Source: Powellomyces hirtus (taxonomy: Eukaryota > Chytridiomycota > Chytridiomycetes > Spizellomycetales > Powellomycetaceae). Taken from it: DNA of 64,000 nucleotides. Position numbers and translations under genes: made by a program. The DNA is taken from NCBI GenBank assembly GCA_025526995.1, contig JAHLKG010000011.1, positions 372,001 to 436,000 on the forward strand, in the 5' to 3' direction. How positions within the stretch are numbered: position 1 is the stretch's first letter; each line of letters opens with the position of its first letter. Below the pieces are notes generated by a model. That model was not told the DNA's origin. It made no database searches and saw only the letters and a list, made by a program, of their open reading frames with translations. Positions 51,982-63,342 of the stretch are shown in pieces.

Positions 51982-54823
51982 CAAGGGGGAGGGCGCCCCC
52001 TCTGCAAGAGGCGCCCCTGCTTCGGCTGGTGCAATCGCGCCGGCCGAAGCAGGCAGGTTTAGCACTGCCTCTGCCGTTTCGACGGCTTCCTCTGGGGCTG
52101 GTTCTGGTCCCTTTTCTTCTGTCAACAAAGGAACGCTCTGGCATCACCGTTTGGGCCATCCCGGTACTCACATCATGAAGCAACTCAAGCTCCCAATGAC
52201 CAACAAAGTCTGCAAAGGTTGCGAGTTTGGTAAGCACAAGCGCTCACCATTCAACAGTACAATGACACGGTCCAAGACGCCACTCGATCGCCTACATTTC
52301 GACCTAAACGGTCCGCACATACCCGCGGTTGGCGATGAGAAATATGCCCTCGTTGTGATCGATGACTATTCACGCTTCACATGGATCTTCTTCTTGAAGA
52401 CAAAGAGCGAATCTACCGCAAAATTGATTGAATTCATCAGTTTCATCGAAAATCAGACCAACGAACGGGTCAGACAACCTCATTCCAATTGAGGGGGGGC
52501 GTTTGTCAATCACAATCTGAAAAAATTCATTTCAAAAAAGGGCATCCTGCACGAACTCACCGCTGCAGATTCCCCACAGTCCAACAGTGTTGCAGAAAGG
52601 TTCAACCTCACCCTGTTCGACACCATACGTTCTTTGGAACACTCATACGGCATCCTGAAACAACTCTGGACCGAGTTAGCGGCTACATCAGTCTACTTAC
52701 GGAATCGCCTACCCCACAAGTCCAATAACAACATCTCACCGTACGAAAGGCTTAACGGCAAAGAGCCCTCACTTTCTCATCTTTGTGTGATTTGGGCCGA
52801 TGCCTTCGTGCATCTCGTCAAGAGAAAACAAGCCTCGAAGTTGGCACCGTGCGCCACACGTCTCAACCTCATCGGTTACGAATTTGACAGCGCTTACCGC
52901 TGTTGGGATGACATCTGTCAAGAAATAGTCATTTCTCGCGATGTAACGTTTGACGAAACCTCAGCACTCGAACTAGCGAAAGACTACATCCCGTCCGAAG
53001 AACTCTACGAAGTCAAAGGGATTCTCGACTCACATGATGGCCCGGAAGGCCCCGAATTCCTCTGCAAATGGCTAGGATTCAAAGACGAAGATAATACATG
53101 GGAACCGCTCGAAAATGTCAACCATTTGATGGTCTTTGCTGACTACATCAGCGAGAAGACGGCGATTGCTCTTTCGGCTGCAAGTACCGAAGAACCCCAA
53201 ACCTACAAACAAGCGCTCTCATCAGACGACGCGCCAAAATGGACCGAGGCCATAAATGCTGAATTGAAGTCCCTTCATACCAATGAGACATGGGAAGTCA
53301 TTAACCCCAAATCTTTACCGCACAATCAACGGCCCATCTGCACTAAATGGGTATTCAAGATTAAGCGAGACCTGAATGGTCAACCCCAACAATACAAGGC
53401 CCGGCTTGTAGTGAAAGGCTTCGAACAACACTACGGCATCGACTACAACAAAACCTAAGCTCCGGTTGCCAAGATTGCTACCCAACGCGTCCTCCTCGCT
53501 CTCGCCGCCAGCCTAGGCTTGAAATGCCATCAAATGGATGTAGTAACCGCATTCCTGAATGGGATTGTTACCGAGACCATCCTAATCTATGCCCCTGAAG
53601 GCTCTGGCTTCCCGCCCGGGACCATCCTTCGACTCCGAAAGGCCCTTTACGGTCTGAAACAAGCCCCGCGCAAATGGTACTCCCTGCTTCACAAAGAACT
53701 GACTTCTTTGGGATTCAAGCACCTGGCAAATGACAATGCCGTCTACATCAAAACTCTACCTGAAAGTGACTCATCGCAGTACATCTCCGTCTACGTCGAC
53801 GATCTTCTGATTTTCGCAAAGACCGAATCGGAAATCTCGTCAATCAAGACATCCCTGCACAACGAGTTCAACATGACAGACCTAGGCGAAGTCAGCCACT
53901 ACCTAGGAATGAGAGTTTGACGCGACTACTCAAGGCACGTCATCTATCTCGATCAAGAGTCATATGTAAATGACATCCTCGAGCGCTTTGGTATGCAAGA
54001 TTGCAAACCCGTCAACACTCTGATGGACCAGACCAAGCTCGAACCCTACGAAGTCGAAAATACAAAGACTTCACCTAACCCGCAAGAAGGAGAATATTGC
54101 AAAATCGTTGGTTCTCTCATGTACCTGATGATATGCACGCGTCCTGACATCGCTGTCGCAGTCAGTATGCTTTCTCGCTTCGCAAGCAACCCTTCGCCTC
54201 AACATCTGCAAGCTGCAAGGCGCGTCCTTCGCTACCTACGGGGAACATCAGATTACAGCCTCTGCATCGGCGGAAACAACGTTACCCTTCACGGCTACAG
54301 CGATGCCGATTGGGGAATCAACATCCTCGACCGACGGTCGATCACTGGCTACCTTTTCTACATTGGAAATGCGGGCCCCGTTACTTGGGCTTTGAAGCGC
54401 CAACCCACCGTTGCTCTCTCATCTACCGAAGCTGAATACATGGCACTTTCCTTCGCCACTCAAGAGACAATTTGGCTTTGCTCACTTTTGCAAGAACTCC
54501 AAATCCCCGAATATCTCGATGAAAATGCTCGACCTACAACGATCTACGAAGACAATCAGTCATGCATCTCGTTAGCAATGAATCCCGTGCATCACGCCCG
54601 TACCAAGCACATCGACATTCGACATCACTTCATTTGTGATCACATCGACAAGGAGATTCATCTGGAGTACTTACCCACCGCTGAAATGGTCGCCGACTCA
54701 CTTACAAAGCCTTTACCGGCCCCAGCATTTAAATACCATCGCAAAAGCATGTGCATCAAGCACTACGACAACACCATTACGCCAATGACGAAAGCGTCCA
54801 TGACGGAGCTCCCAAATGAGTAA
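51881..54823 (+). pseudogene. C1-C integrase-chromodomain-RT-RNase H
   Basis: Integrase starts as in C1-B, but the second catalytic site HSDRGGEF has become HSN-stop-GGAF (TGA at 52,490-52,492): two CpG changes give both the Asp-to-Asn and the stop. Then the catalytic Glu in VAERFN, chromodomain (GPEFLCKWLGFKDEDNTWEP), RT with a TAA at 53,456-53,458, YVDDLLIF, a TGA at 53,918-53,920, and RNase H with STEAEYMALS and EDNQSC. Ends TAA at 54,821-54,823. Confidence 0.9.
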
Positions 54824-54862
54824 AATCCCTTCATCGCGGATCGATTGCTCGGACAGGGAGTG

Positions 54863-55231
54863 TATTGGAATGTTGAGACTTGCGTACTCAACGTTTAGTC
54901 CTTAAATTAGATCCTTACTTGGACTCTCCGGTTAGAACGCGTGACCGTGATACCGGTAACACTAAGAGCTGAATTGGATCACGTGTGATCACGTGATCGG
55001 AGAAAAAGTAAATTAGAACGCTTGACAAGCGAAACATTACTGATAAGACTCAAGACATAAAATATATTCACATACATTACATCTCCGTGCATCTGACAAC
55101 GCTACACCGTCAACTGCATCACAGAAGAGCTCTGTAAACCCTCTTTACGAAGTTTACTGGAGGCTGCCTTGGATTCGGCCAATCCTCTGCAATTCTGATA
55201 AAGTGCCGGAAACGCCGTGATATCTCCTACA
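54863..55231 (+). repeat. 3' LTR of C1-C
   Basis: 369 bp, preceded by the polypurine tract GGACAGGGAGTG. Confidence 0.93.
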
Positions 55232-55236
55232 ACAAA

Positions 55237-55929
55237 AACCAGTATGTTGTATCCATTAAAGTCATAATGGAAGCTTATGAATGCTTGTGATGTCTGTATC
55301 TCTTTTTGGAGGCTCTACTGGATTGTATAGCAACTGAGGCTTGTAGCTAGTGACAGTATTAAACGTTGGTACTGTGCAGAATGCACAATGTACACCGTGA
55401 ACCCCTGCAGCGACCAATCCACGTGCTTTTTTGACGTTGGACACACGAAAGAATTTGCGTGTGTACATGTCCCACTTTTGACGCAAACCCATTAAAAAAG
55501 GTCACCACTATGTCGACGTGTTTCCACGTTTGAGAGGAGATATGGGTCAACCACTGCCCGGCAAACGCTCGTCAGATGGAAGTTTAGACGCCAGTTTCAG
55601 ACAAAACCAATGTGACAAAGCCGGACACACCACAGCGGGTTCACCATGTTTCGGATACAAATCCAACACCAGCATTCTGTTCCAAATGTGAGTGGAACAG
55701 CGCTTTTCCCCATCTTCTTTCCAACGTTATTTGGCGACAATCTTGGCCGGTGATTCACCTGAATTCCACTTCTCCCTTTCGGGAATTTGGCACTCGAGGC
55801 ACGTTCCTGTCCTTGATTTTTTGCATCGATGTGGCGGCACGGCCATCGATTGTCAAAAACGTCCATTAAACCCGAGGACAAACAGCGGAAATAGTTCACA
55901 TTTTGTTGCGGAGCATATGTGATTTTATT
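55237..55929. other. no gene recognised
   Basis: Short frames on both strands without domain. It may be the outer part of the DNA transposon or unrelated DNA; no terminal inverted repeat could be found by eye. Confidence 0.4.
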
Positions 55930-56023
55930 GCAAAAAAGGTTTAATTGAGCGCTTATAGGCTGCTAATTGAGCGCTGATGGCAGCTAATCGAGCGCTTATG
56001 GACTCCCACAAGCGCCAAACGGA

Positions 56024-57472
56024 TCAATCCAATTGTGTAAGGGAGTCGTTGGTTAATGCTTGACTGGGAAAGATCCCTGAGTCCTGGATATTGGTAGAAT
56101 GTGCAAACTGGCCTGGGAACCCGCTATCCACGGTGAAAGAGTTGCCATAGGTTAAGGGCGGAGCAGAGTTGGCGGGACCTGCGAACGCCGAGATTGGGGG
56201 GAGATGATCGACTTCATCGTCAGAATCCTCGTCCTCTGGCAGGATTGGGCTAGGCTCCATTCTGAAATTGGCTTTGGAATTGGCCATGGACTGGCGCCGG
56301 CAAGTGTCTTCATCTTCGCCCTCATCCGAGTCTGGCGCCGCACCTTTCCAGAGCGCCAGATCCTGAGAGACAACCGTGCTTAGGAATGTCACCTGTTCCG
56401 AGGGTGGACACTTGAAGATAGCCGCTAAATAATCCTCCACAGTCGACCACAGAAGCTCGCTCTTCTGGTCTGGTGTTTTTCCCTTCTTCTCAAGTGCTTC
56501 AACTACATGACGCTGTCGACATAATGGTGAACACACATGTCATTCAACAATATCAGGCGCCAGTTCCGACTTCTCACCAAGAGCGCAGCGCGTGCCATTT
56601 GGTCACTTGTGGGTGAGGATCGAATGACGAACAGTCGCTTGGTAAAAGTGGGAAGATCATATCGGTTGATTTGGCGCCTCGCCGATCCTAGGAGCTGAGA
56701 AGCGCTTGCTCAAATGAGTTTGGCGCTTAAATTGGCGCCAAAAGAGACTTACATCTGCTTTCCGCGCTGCTTTCCATTGAGAGATGCAATAACTGATGTG
56801 CTTTTGAACGTTGGTCTTGACGTGATCTTTTCGGGTAAGAGAACGGGGAAACGTCTCTGCTTCCACCATCTGTTTCCAGATCTCGTCTGAGATGCCATGA
56901 CCGCGGTTGTTATAACTGGGAAGGTCTGGCCAACTCATGTGCTTTCCAACTTTGGCTCGAATCACTGACTAGAAATGAAGACGCCATAAGTATGTTGTGA
57001 GAGTCAACAGGCGCCGCAACTGAATGCATACCATATCACTGGCGCTTAAGGAGAAGCTAGCCGCCAACTGACCCTGAAGTTTTGTCATTTCTGCCATTAG
57101 ACGGATGACAACCCCCAGTATCACAAGTTCTCCTTGTGACATAGAGCCCATCCCCGCTAAAGCTGGGACGTGAACAAAGAGTTATGGCGTTTCATCCATG
57201 TGGGGGTTAATCAAGCGCCACCCACCCACCATTTCTCCAGTTATCTGTTTCACATGCGCTTGTGCTTGTGCCAGGAGAGAGGACTGGTTGGCAACCCCAG
57301 ATGAGGGCCAGATATCTGAGCCCGCATTTGAGCTTGTGGGTGTTGGACTTTCGGCGGGTTGCAGGGCACTCCACATGAGCTGCCTGTGGCTGTTACTCGA
57401 TGTTCGTCGTCTCTTTGCTGCTGGTGTGTCAAATGGATTGGGGGAGTACTCTGGATGTGTCGGATGGGTCAT
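56024..57472 (-). pseudogene. accessory protein of the DNA transposon
   Basis: From the ATG at 57,472 (MTHPTHPEYSPNPF) a Ser/Pro-rich segment with a KRRR cluster leads to a TAA near 57,180. The frame continues through LVILGVVIRLMAEMTKLQGQ to an intron (GTATGC...TTTCTAG, about 57,029-56,967), an exon with KVGKHMSWPDLPSYNN and WKAARKAD, and a GTAAGT donor (about 56,749). The last part (56,536-56,024) is acidic and ends SLTQLD. Domain unknown. It lies directly downstream of the transposase on the same strand, as the second gene of two-gene DNA transposons often does. Confidence 0.45.
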
Positions 57473-57481
57473 GAAAGACAA

Positions 57482-60400
57482 TTAAGGGTTCAGGGTGTGA
57501 GTGAGAAGGAAAAAAGGGTCCAACGGAGGAGGCCAAGATTTTATATTCGGTGTGGTAGACAGAAGGTGTAGACTTAAGCGCTGTTGCTTTGGCACCAATG
57601 TGGAGCTCTCGGCGCCTTCCTCCTCTTCATTGGCGCTTGAGGCGCCGTCCACTAGCGCCCGTGACCGACCGGGGAGTGTTGGCGCCTGTGTCCATTTGGC
57701 GCTTGACCATGTTTGGCTCAGGGTCTCCTTCAATCTGGCAGCATTTTCCTCCCGATCTAGTTTTGGAACCATTGTCCGAAGCGCTTGGGCTGTTTTAATG
57801 CAATGTAGGTTCACTACAAACTGTTGGAGAGGCCCATGCAAAATAGACCGCCTCATTATGGTGGTTTCACGACGCTCCAAACGCTTCCGTCCTGTCACAG
57901 CGATGGCGCATCCTGCGGCCGCACAGTGGTGCTGGAAACTCAGAATTGCCTTCACATCGGCAGGTGAGACCGAGCGCCTATGTGGTGTTTCCTCAACAAT
58001 GGGCAGTCCATGAAAGACAACATCAGGGACGAGCCGGAGAAGGTCGACCTCGAGCTCAGCCTTAGTTTGAACTGCAATCCGAGCTAAGCGCCGGTCTTGG
58101 AGATGGACAAACATTCCTTTTTGCAGGACAAACGCTGATGCCTTCAGTTGGATGCCAAAGAGCGCCTGTACGGCGGGGTCACCTGCAAGACAAGTTATCG
58201 CCTCGGACGCATGAATCAGCCACAACGGGGCTTCAGGCTCTGCTGGCGCTCGCAGAATGCCTCCCGAGACAATATGGCGCATAGTGGCGAGAAGAGAGAA
58301 ACCGCTTGCAATGTCCAATGATGGCGCCTGTCTGTTGCTATGTACGGACTGACTGCGTATTGCATGGTTGAACCTCTCAGATGTTTCGGTATGGTAGTGG
58401 CGAGGAAGTCCAAAACGACAAACGTCCTGAACTAGATGACGAAAGATGTGATATTTTGTCTTTTTGAAAAGTCGAATGGAGAAGCTGGCAACTGCAGCGA
58501 AGAAAGCGTCTGTTGCAGCTTCCAATTGATCACAGTATGCATCAAGTTTCGAGATTCGGTTTTCATAAACCAACACGGAAAGCACGGCCAGTTTTTCCCA
58601 CATGGCCATCACATCATCAGCAATGAGCCCATGAAAAATGAAGACCCCGGCTTGAATGAAAGCTTTGAAGTCCCTTCCAATGAGAGATCCAACATAGGTT
58701 ACAAATGTGGACCCCCGCATTGGTCCTCGATCTGTGCCGTTAGCATCAAACGAGTCAATCCTGGCGATGACTGTTGCCTTGTTTGTCGCTCGGTTGGCGC
58801 CTGTCACAAGGCCATATTTGATTGTTTGATTGCCAACATATTTGACAAACCCAAGCAGCACAGTGTGGAGGACTTCGACCGGGGTATCCAAATGCCCATG
58901 AAACCCCGGCAATTGAAGGAGGGGATTGCGTCTCTGCAGTAAGGAAGGGAGACCCTCTCTGATGAAATCGGCTGGGAAATCTCCACTTTGGGCGCCCATC
59001 TGGAATGTTTATGAAAAGACATGATGTTAAGCGCCAACCGCCAGTTGCAAGCGCCAATATGAATGGAGGGGACTCACCTTGTCAATGACCTTTTGAGCAA
59101 GGATGCATTTGATGCCCGTTGCAGTCTGAAGCTCCCAGATTTTTGTTTTGGTGCGTCTCTCAAATAACAGCTGCAGTTGTTGAGCAATGATGGCCGCCAT
59201 TGTTTGCCAGTTCCGTTGTGTTGTGGGCGTTGAGACAAGTTCAATAAGGCCAGCGGCGTCTGTCAGCTTGCGGCTCACTTCACAACGACGACAACATTTC
59301 AAGGACATTAACCCACTGTGGCAGCAAAACTTGCTCGACTGGGGGTTGTCGCCCAGCAGACATAGCAGTCCTCCAATCACAAGCAATGGCTCATGGGAGA
59401 CGCCATGAACACATGAGATGCCCTCGGTGAGCTGCTTCAATTGGGCGACAATGGCGCTTGTCATTTCCATCCCATCAAGTCCGTTGCTTGTGCAAACAAA
59501 GTGCTGATGGTAATCTGAGCTTCGTTGGTCAAATGGAAGACCGGCCAACGTGAATATCCAAGTGTCATGATTGTTCCATTGTTTTGATATGTTGCCAGAA
59601 GAACCATCACAGAACATCACAAGAGGAACAACAAGAATCCGACGACCATTGGCAGTTTGGCGCCAATGATTCACAGGCGCTTGGATGTTCAAGATGGCTC
59701 CATCGGCTTCCTGTTTGACAACCATTGTTATTGAGGCGCTTTGTAACAGATCTTCTACGGGCCTTGTAATGGAGGATAATGGATTTCGTGCAAGGGCAAA
59801 CAATTGTCCAACCGGAGTCTCTGGAAGTGCGGGCAGTTCCGTCAATATTGTCCCCAAAAAGGACAGTTTCCCTTTGACTTTGAAGAATTTCATGATTCTG
59901 ATAAGTGTTCCATCACCAGTCATCGCCGTTTCCCCGGTATAGAAATCAAGACCGTTACCCTGACCATAGGCGCTTGCAGAATGGGTTCCTCATGCCACTT
60001 CACACCATGCCACAGTTCTGAAGGCCGTGTAGTCTCTTCAGGATATGTTTCCAACAGCCCCACAACCACAGGATTTGATATCTCCCGCCGAATAGTGTCC
60101 AAAAGGGAATTTTGAAAGAAAGGGCGCCCAGAGACCGCGTTTTCTTCATATGTGTGGCATCCTGCTACATTGCGGGCGGCATGCATCTCCTTTTGAATAG
60201 ACTTGAGGGATGGAAGACGGAGCCCCAAACTACGCGCCCACCACCAAATCCATTTCCGCACTCGAACTGACAGGCGCTGGCGTGTCCCACTGAACAAAAG
60301 AGCTGAGAAGAAATGCTCCTTCGTTGAAAATGGCCAATATTTGGACCGCATGGACCTCATGAAGACATCGGGTGATGCAGTGACTGACCGATCAGGCAAC

Positions 60401-60840
60401 TCTGGAGACGCCAAATCTGGCGCTTGTTCGGAATTGTCGCCATCAAAACTTTCAAGGGAGACAAGGTCATCAAAGTCGCATGTAGTAATGGCATGGCTGG
60501 ACAGGTCAGAGTTGGGACTAATGTCATCCAAGTTGTCATCTTCAGGCTCTGGGATGCCAGGAACATGCCCCTCGATGTCATCCTGTCCGCTTTCAAACTC
60601 CAGATGTGCAATGCGCCGTTGGTGTCTTCGGGTTGCAAGATGTCGCTGCCGACGACTTTCTCTCAGCGTTCTGGACGAGCCGAGCCGAGAGTTACAAAGT
60701 CGGCATTCCCAGAACTTGACCCCATCCGGCCCTTTCCGGCGACAAAAGAAGGAGCTCAGTCCCGTGGTGTGTCGATCCATCAGATGAGACTCCGAATTGA
60801 GTTGGAATTGAGATGGAGGCCCTTCATTTGCGGACCTCAT
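57482..60840 (-). pseudogene. transposase (CACTA/CMC-like, mushroom type)
   Basis: The start is taken at the ATG at 60,840 (MRSANEGPP). Near the N-terminus FWECRLCNSRLG...HLATRRH looks like a zinc finger, for DNA binding. Exon 1 is followed by a frameshift near 59,960 (after APMVRV) into LDFYTGETAMTGDGTLIR. The core has VPLVMFCDGSSGNISKQWNN, WIFTLAGLPFDQRSS, LCLLGDNPQSSKFCCHSG and CCRRC. An intron at 59,077-59,000 (GTGAGT...CCAG) joins DK to MGAQSGDFPADF. Exon 3 has a DTPVEVLHTVLLGFVKYV segment, a FGLPRHYHTETSERFNHAIR segment and ends TLNP (TAA 57,484-57,482). This set of motifs occurs in a family expanded in Agaricomycetes that I associate with CACTA/CMC transposases; the assignment is from memory. 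The frameshift probably inactivates it. Confidence 0.65.
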
Positions 60841-61189
60841 GATTTTCCAGCTCAAGCGCTTGTCGAAATCCGTTGTTGGCGCCTCATTGGCTTCATGGTT
60901 CGAATCAGCGACTCACAAGGCGCTTCCGATGTTCAAAGATTGGCGCCTGTGTGGATTCGAATCTGCCATTCCGGTTTGAACCAGTGGTTCGAAAGATGGA
61001 ATTTCGTCACAACTTTCATGTCAACCTCAACTCCCAAGTGATGAACTCCCGTAGTCACCTCTCAGGCAAAACTCTCACGTCAATTCTGGCACATCTTCCA
61101 CGGCATTTCAACCCCTCTACAACCCCCCCCCCCCCTCCCCTCAAATGCTGGTGAGTGTTCTGGCCTTGTTCGCTTTGTCGCTGGCGCTC

Positions 61190-61565
61190 CTGTGGTGGGA
61201 CCATGAAAATGAAAGGCCCGACGGGTCAGACAATCGACAACCTTGGCGCCAGCTCGAGAACGTGGCGCCGTGAGAATGGAAGGTCTTGCGGGCCCAACAA
61301 CCTCGGCACCCGTTCTGTTCCGCTCGTGCTTTCATTGGAGTTGTTTTTGGATTGCGGCGCCATGAGAATGAAAGGCCTTGCAGGCCCAACAACCTTGGCG
61401 CCTCTTCCGTTCCGCTCGGGCTTTTCGTTGGAGTTGTTTTCGGATTGCGGCGCCATGAGAATGAAAGGCCTTGCGGGCCCAACAACCTTGGCGCCTGCTC
61501 AGGAACATGGCACCGTGAGAATGAAAGGCCTTGTGGGCCCAACAACCATGGCGCCCTTCCTAACC
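61190..61565 (+). repeat. ~80-bp tandem repeats upstream of dioxygenase-like gene
   Basis: Five imperfect copies of a unit containing GAGAATGAAAGGCCTTGCGG, GCCCAACAACC and TTGGCGCC. They read through in frame into the downstream gene but look like a promoter or transposase-binding array; each unit carries a GGCGCC site. Confidence 0.7.
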
Positions 61566-61688
61566 CCTCTTTTGAAAGATGAAAAATGGTGCCCCTTCTT
61601 CAATCGAGCGCCTCATCATTCTTCAATCAAGCGCCTAATCATTCCTTTTCTCCTTCAGAAAAAAGCCTTTCTAGAAGCGAATGCCGAA

Positions 61689-63026
61689 ATGCATGCGCCG
61701 GTTGTTCATATTCTCCGGGAAATGTCTTCAGAACAGTGCCGCGCCACGTTTTCAGATGTCAACAATGGCCTCATCCCACTCCTTCAAGGATTTGAACTTG
61801 TTGACGAAGGTGACCCACCGGCCGCAGTTTCCCGCATCATCAAGCATCTGGAATATGACCACCCTGACCTGCATGAGGACTGGCGCCTCCGTGGGAAGCT
61901 TGGGTGTGTCGAGCACCGTCGAAAAAAGTTCCGTCAAGAGGACCTCAAGCAGCGAGTAGCGGATGTTCTTGATGGCACCATAACAGCGACTACATATCGC
62001 GAGGATGGCCCAAGCGCTTCCGGTTCTGGTGCTCCCGGCCGACGCCCTCATTGCCGCATCACCATCAAGACGCCACCCACGGCCCAACTCGCTGAATTCA
62101 AAGGGCGATATATTGACGCTGGTTTTGGCGACAAGCTGCCGAATTCCCGGAACCTCGAGGGTCTGCAACGCATCAAGCCCAGTCCTGGAACGGACTTCTG
62201 GTTCTACGACGAAGGTGGCGAGCTCATCGGCACAATCTGTTACAATTCCAATGGGCAGAAAGAACATGACAGGCGCTTGGCCATTTTGAAGACATCTTGC
62301 AGCGCCCGCCCTCCAGTCACTCGAGGCGCCATCCGGAAGGCGACTGGCATCATGGTAGGCGCCGGACTCCGCCGGGGGTCTTCGAGGTGTGTATATGACA
62401 AAACCGTCTCGAAGTTCCCCCTGCAGCACAACATCTCAGCTTCTGACGCCAGGTTCCTTGTTGCAATGGAACACTCGTTTGCAAAAGAGCTTCTAGCGGA
62501 AGCCTCCTTGCGCCATCCAGAATGTGCCAGCTACCTCCTCCTTGCCGCTGACCAGGCGCTTGCTGAATTTGAGGAAATTGTTCCACCCATGTTTGCAACG
62601 GAGGACTACGTGGCTGTTTGTCATACAGATGACCTTGATGACGGGCTTTGTGGCGAGATCTTGAGGGCAACTGGAAAGCCAATGGGAATGACACCTCCCG
62701 ATGACTTGCTTGACCCGACGGAAACCAAGCGCAAGCTGGAAGCGCGTTGGGCCTTGGGTTATTGTGCTGCTGGACCTGAAACCAAAGGTGATTGGGTCTT
62801 CGTATACCCAGAGGAAGGCTTTTACATCCTCCTGGAGCCGGATTGCTTCTGGACGTGGCAATCTGGCCGATTTCATTGCACGGCCCAACTGGACATATCA
62901 GGTGGCCCGCGTTACACAACATCAATCACAGTCCCATCAATCACAGCCGCCGCGATCCGGAAATATGGGAAAGGTGAAATTGGGGAAGGCCCGGCACGAA
63001 AACCGGGAGGTGGACGCGCTCGCTAG
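61689..63026 (+). CDS. putative TET/JBP-like 2OG-Fe(II) dioxygenase
   Basis: 445 residues from the ATG at 61,689; the frame is open upstream, but a CTCCTTCAG acceptor at about 61,646 suggests a spliced leader exon. The C-terminal half has the spacing of a 2OG dioxygenase: GIMVGAGLRRG with an Asn/Ser-rich loop, PPMFATEDYVAVCHTDDLDD with H312-x-D314 as iron ligands, VYPEEGFYILLEPDCF (beta turn in place of the usual PGD) and H396 in GRFHCTAQ. Fungal TET/JBP enzymes, which oxidise methylcytosine, have been described as hitch-hiking on DNA transposons. The substrate and even the fold are inference here, as the motifs are short. It is divergent from the transposase, with which it shares a repeat-rich promoter region. 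The end of this gene is duplicated at 45,988-46,091. Confidence 0.5.
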   Translation: MHAPVVHILREMSSEQCRATFSDVNNGLIPLLQGFELVDEGDPPAAVSRIIKHLEYDHPDLHEDWRLRGKLGCVEHRRKKFRQEDLKQRVADVLDGTITATTYREDGPSASGSGAPGRRPHCRITIKTPPTAQLAEFKGRYIDAGFGDKLPNSRNLEGLQRIKPSPGTDFWFYDEGGELIGTICYNSNGQKEHDRRLAILKTSCSARPPVTRGAIRKATGIMVGAGLRRGSSRCVYDKTVSKFPLQHNISASDARFLVAMEHSFAKELLAEASLRHPECASYLLLAADQALAEFEEIVPPMFATEDYVAVCHTDDLDDGLCGEILRATGKPMGMTPPDDLLDPTETKRKLEARWALGYCAAGPETKGDWVFVYPEEGFYILLEPDCFWTWQSGRFHCTAQLDISGGPRYTTSITVPSITAAAIRKYGKGEIGEGPARKPGGGRAR

Positions 63027-63175
63027 TTTTTCGACCATTATTTAATTGTAAACAAACAAGTGCTCACTAGACCTTTTTTAATTTAAGTTCAATGTAAACA
63101 AACAAGCGCCAAACACTTTCCAACCAAGCGCTTACGGTTTCCACCAAGCGCCTTCTTTTTTCAAACGGGCCACTG

Positions 63176-63342
63176 TCAGTCGTCCAGCTCAATGATCTGC
63201 GACACGGTGCCGTTGCCATTTCTGGACGAGGAGCCATTCTTGGTTTTTTCCATCACATTGTACCGCACCGGCCCAAAATATGGTGCCGTGTTGTGGTCAT
63301 TCAGAATGCGCCCGGTCATCAGTGATGCTGCGATGACAATCC
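63176..63342 (-). pseudogene. 3' end of gene X, second copy
   Basis: Same 55-residue C-terminal fragment as at 45,672-45,838 with one residue changed (NVMEKT for NVREKT), cut by the C2 LTR at the same base. Confidence 0.5.

Larger units (their letters stand above)
49503..55231 (+). mobile_element. Copia element C1-C, full length
   Basis: A 5,729-bp element with 369-bp LTRs (49,503-49,871 and 54,863-55,231) and TSD ACAAA (49,498-49,502 and 55,232-55,236). The 3' LTR end reads CTCCTACA instead of CTCCAATA. Gag-protease is intact; integrase and RT carry stops. It shares two stops in RT with C1-B. Confidence 0.9.
55930..63175. mobile_element. DNA transposon with GGCGC-motif arrays and dioxygenase gene
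   Basis: A 7.2-kb segment that carries a transposase and an accessory gene on the minus strand and a dioxygenase-like gene on the plus strand. AAGCGC(C)/GGCGCTT motifs recur throughout, densest at both ends (55,945-56,020 and 63,100-63,155) and in the divergent intergenic region 60,850-61,640; such repeats are typical transposase-binding sites in CACTA-like elements. Ends are approximate; terminal inverted repeats and TSD were not found. Confidence 0.6.

Noticed and set aside
57482..60840. KDZ-type transposase
   Set aside because: It lacks the CxC cysteine clusters and motifs I associate with KDZ; the DGSSGN...KQWN core fits another family better.
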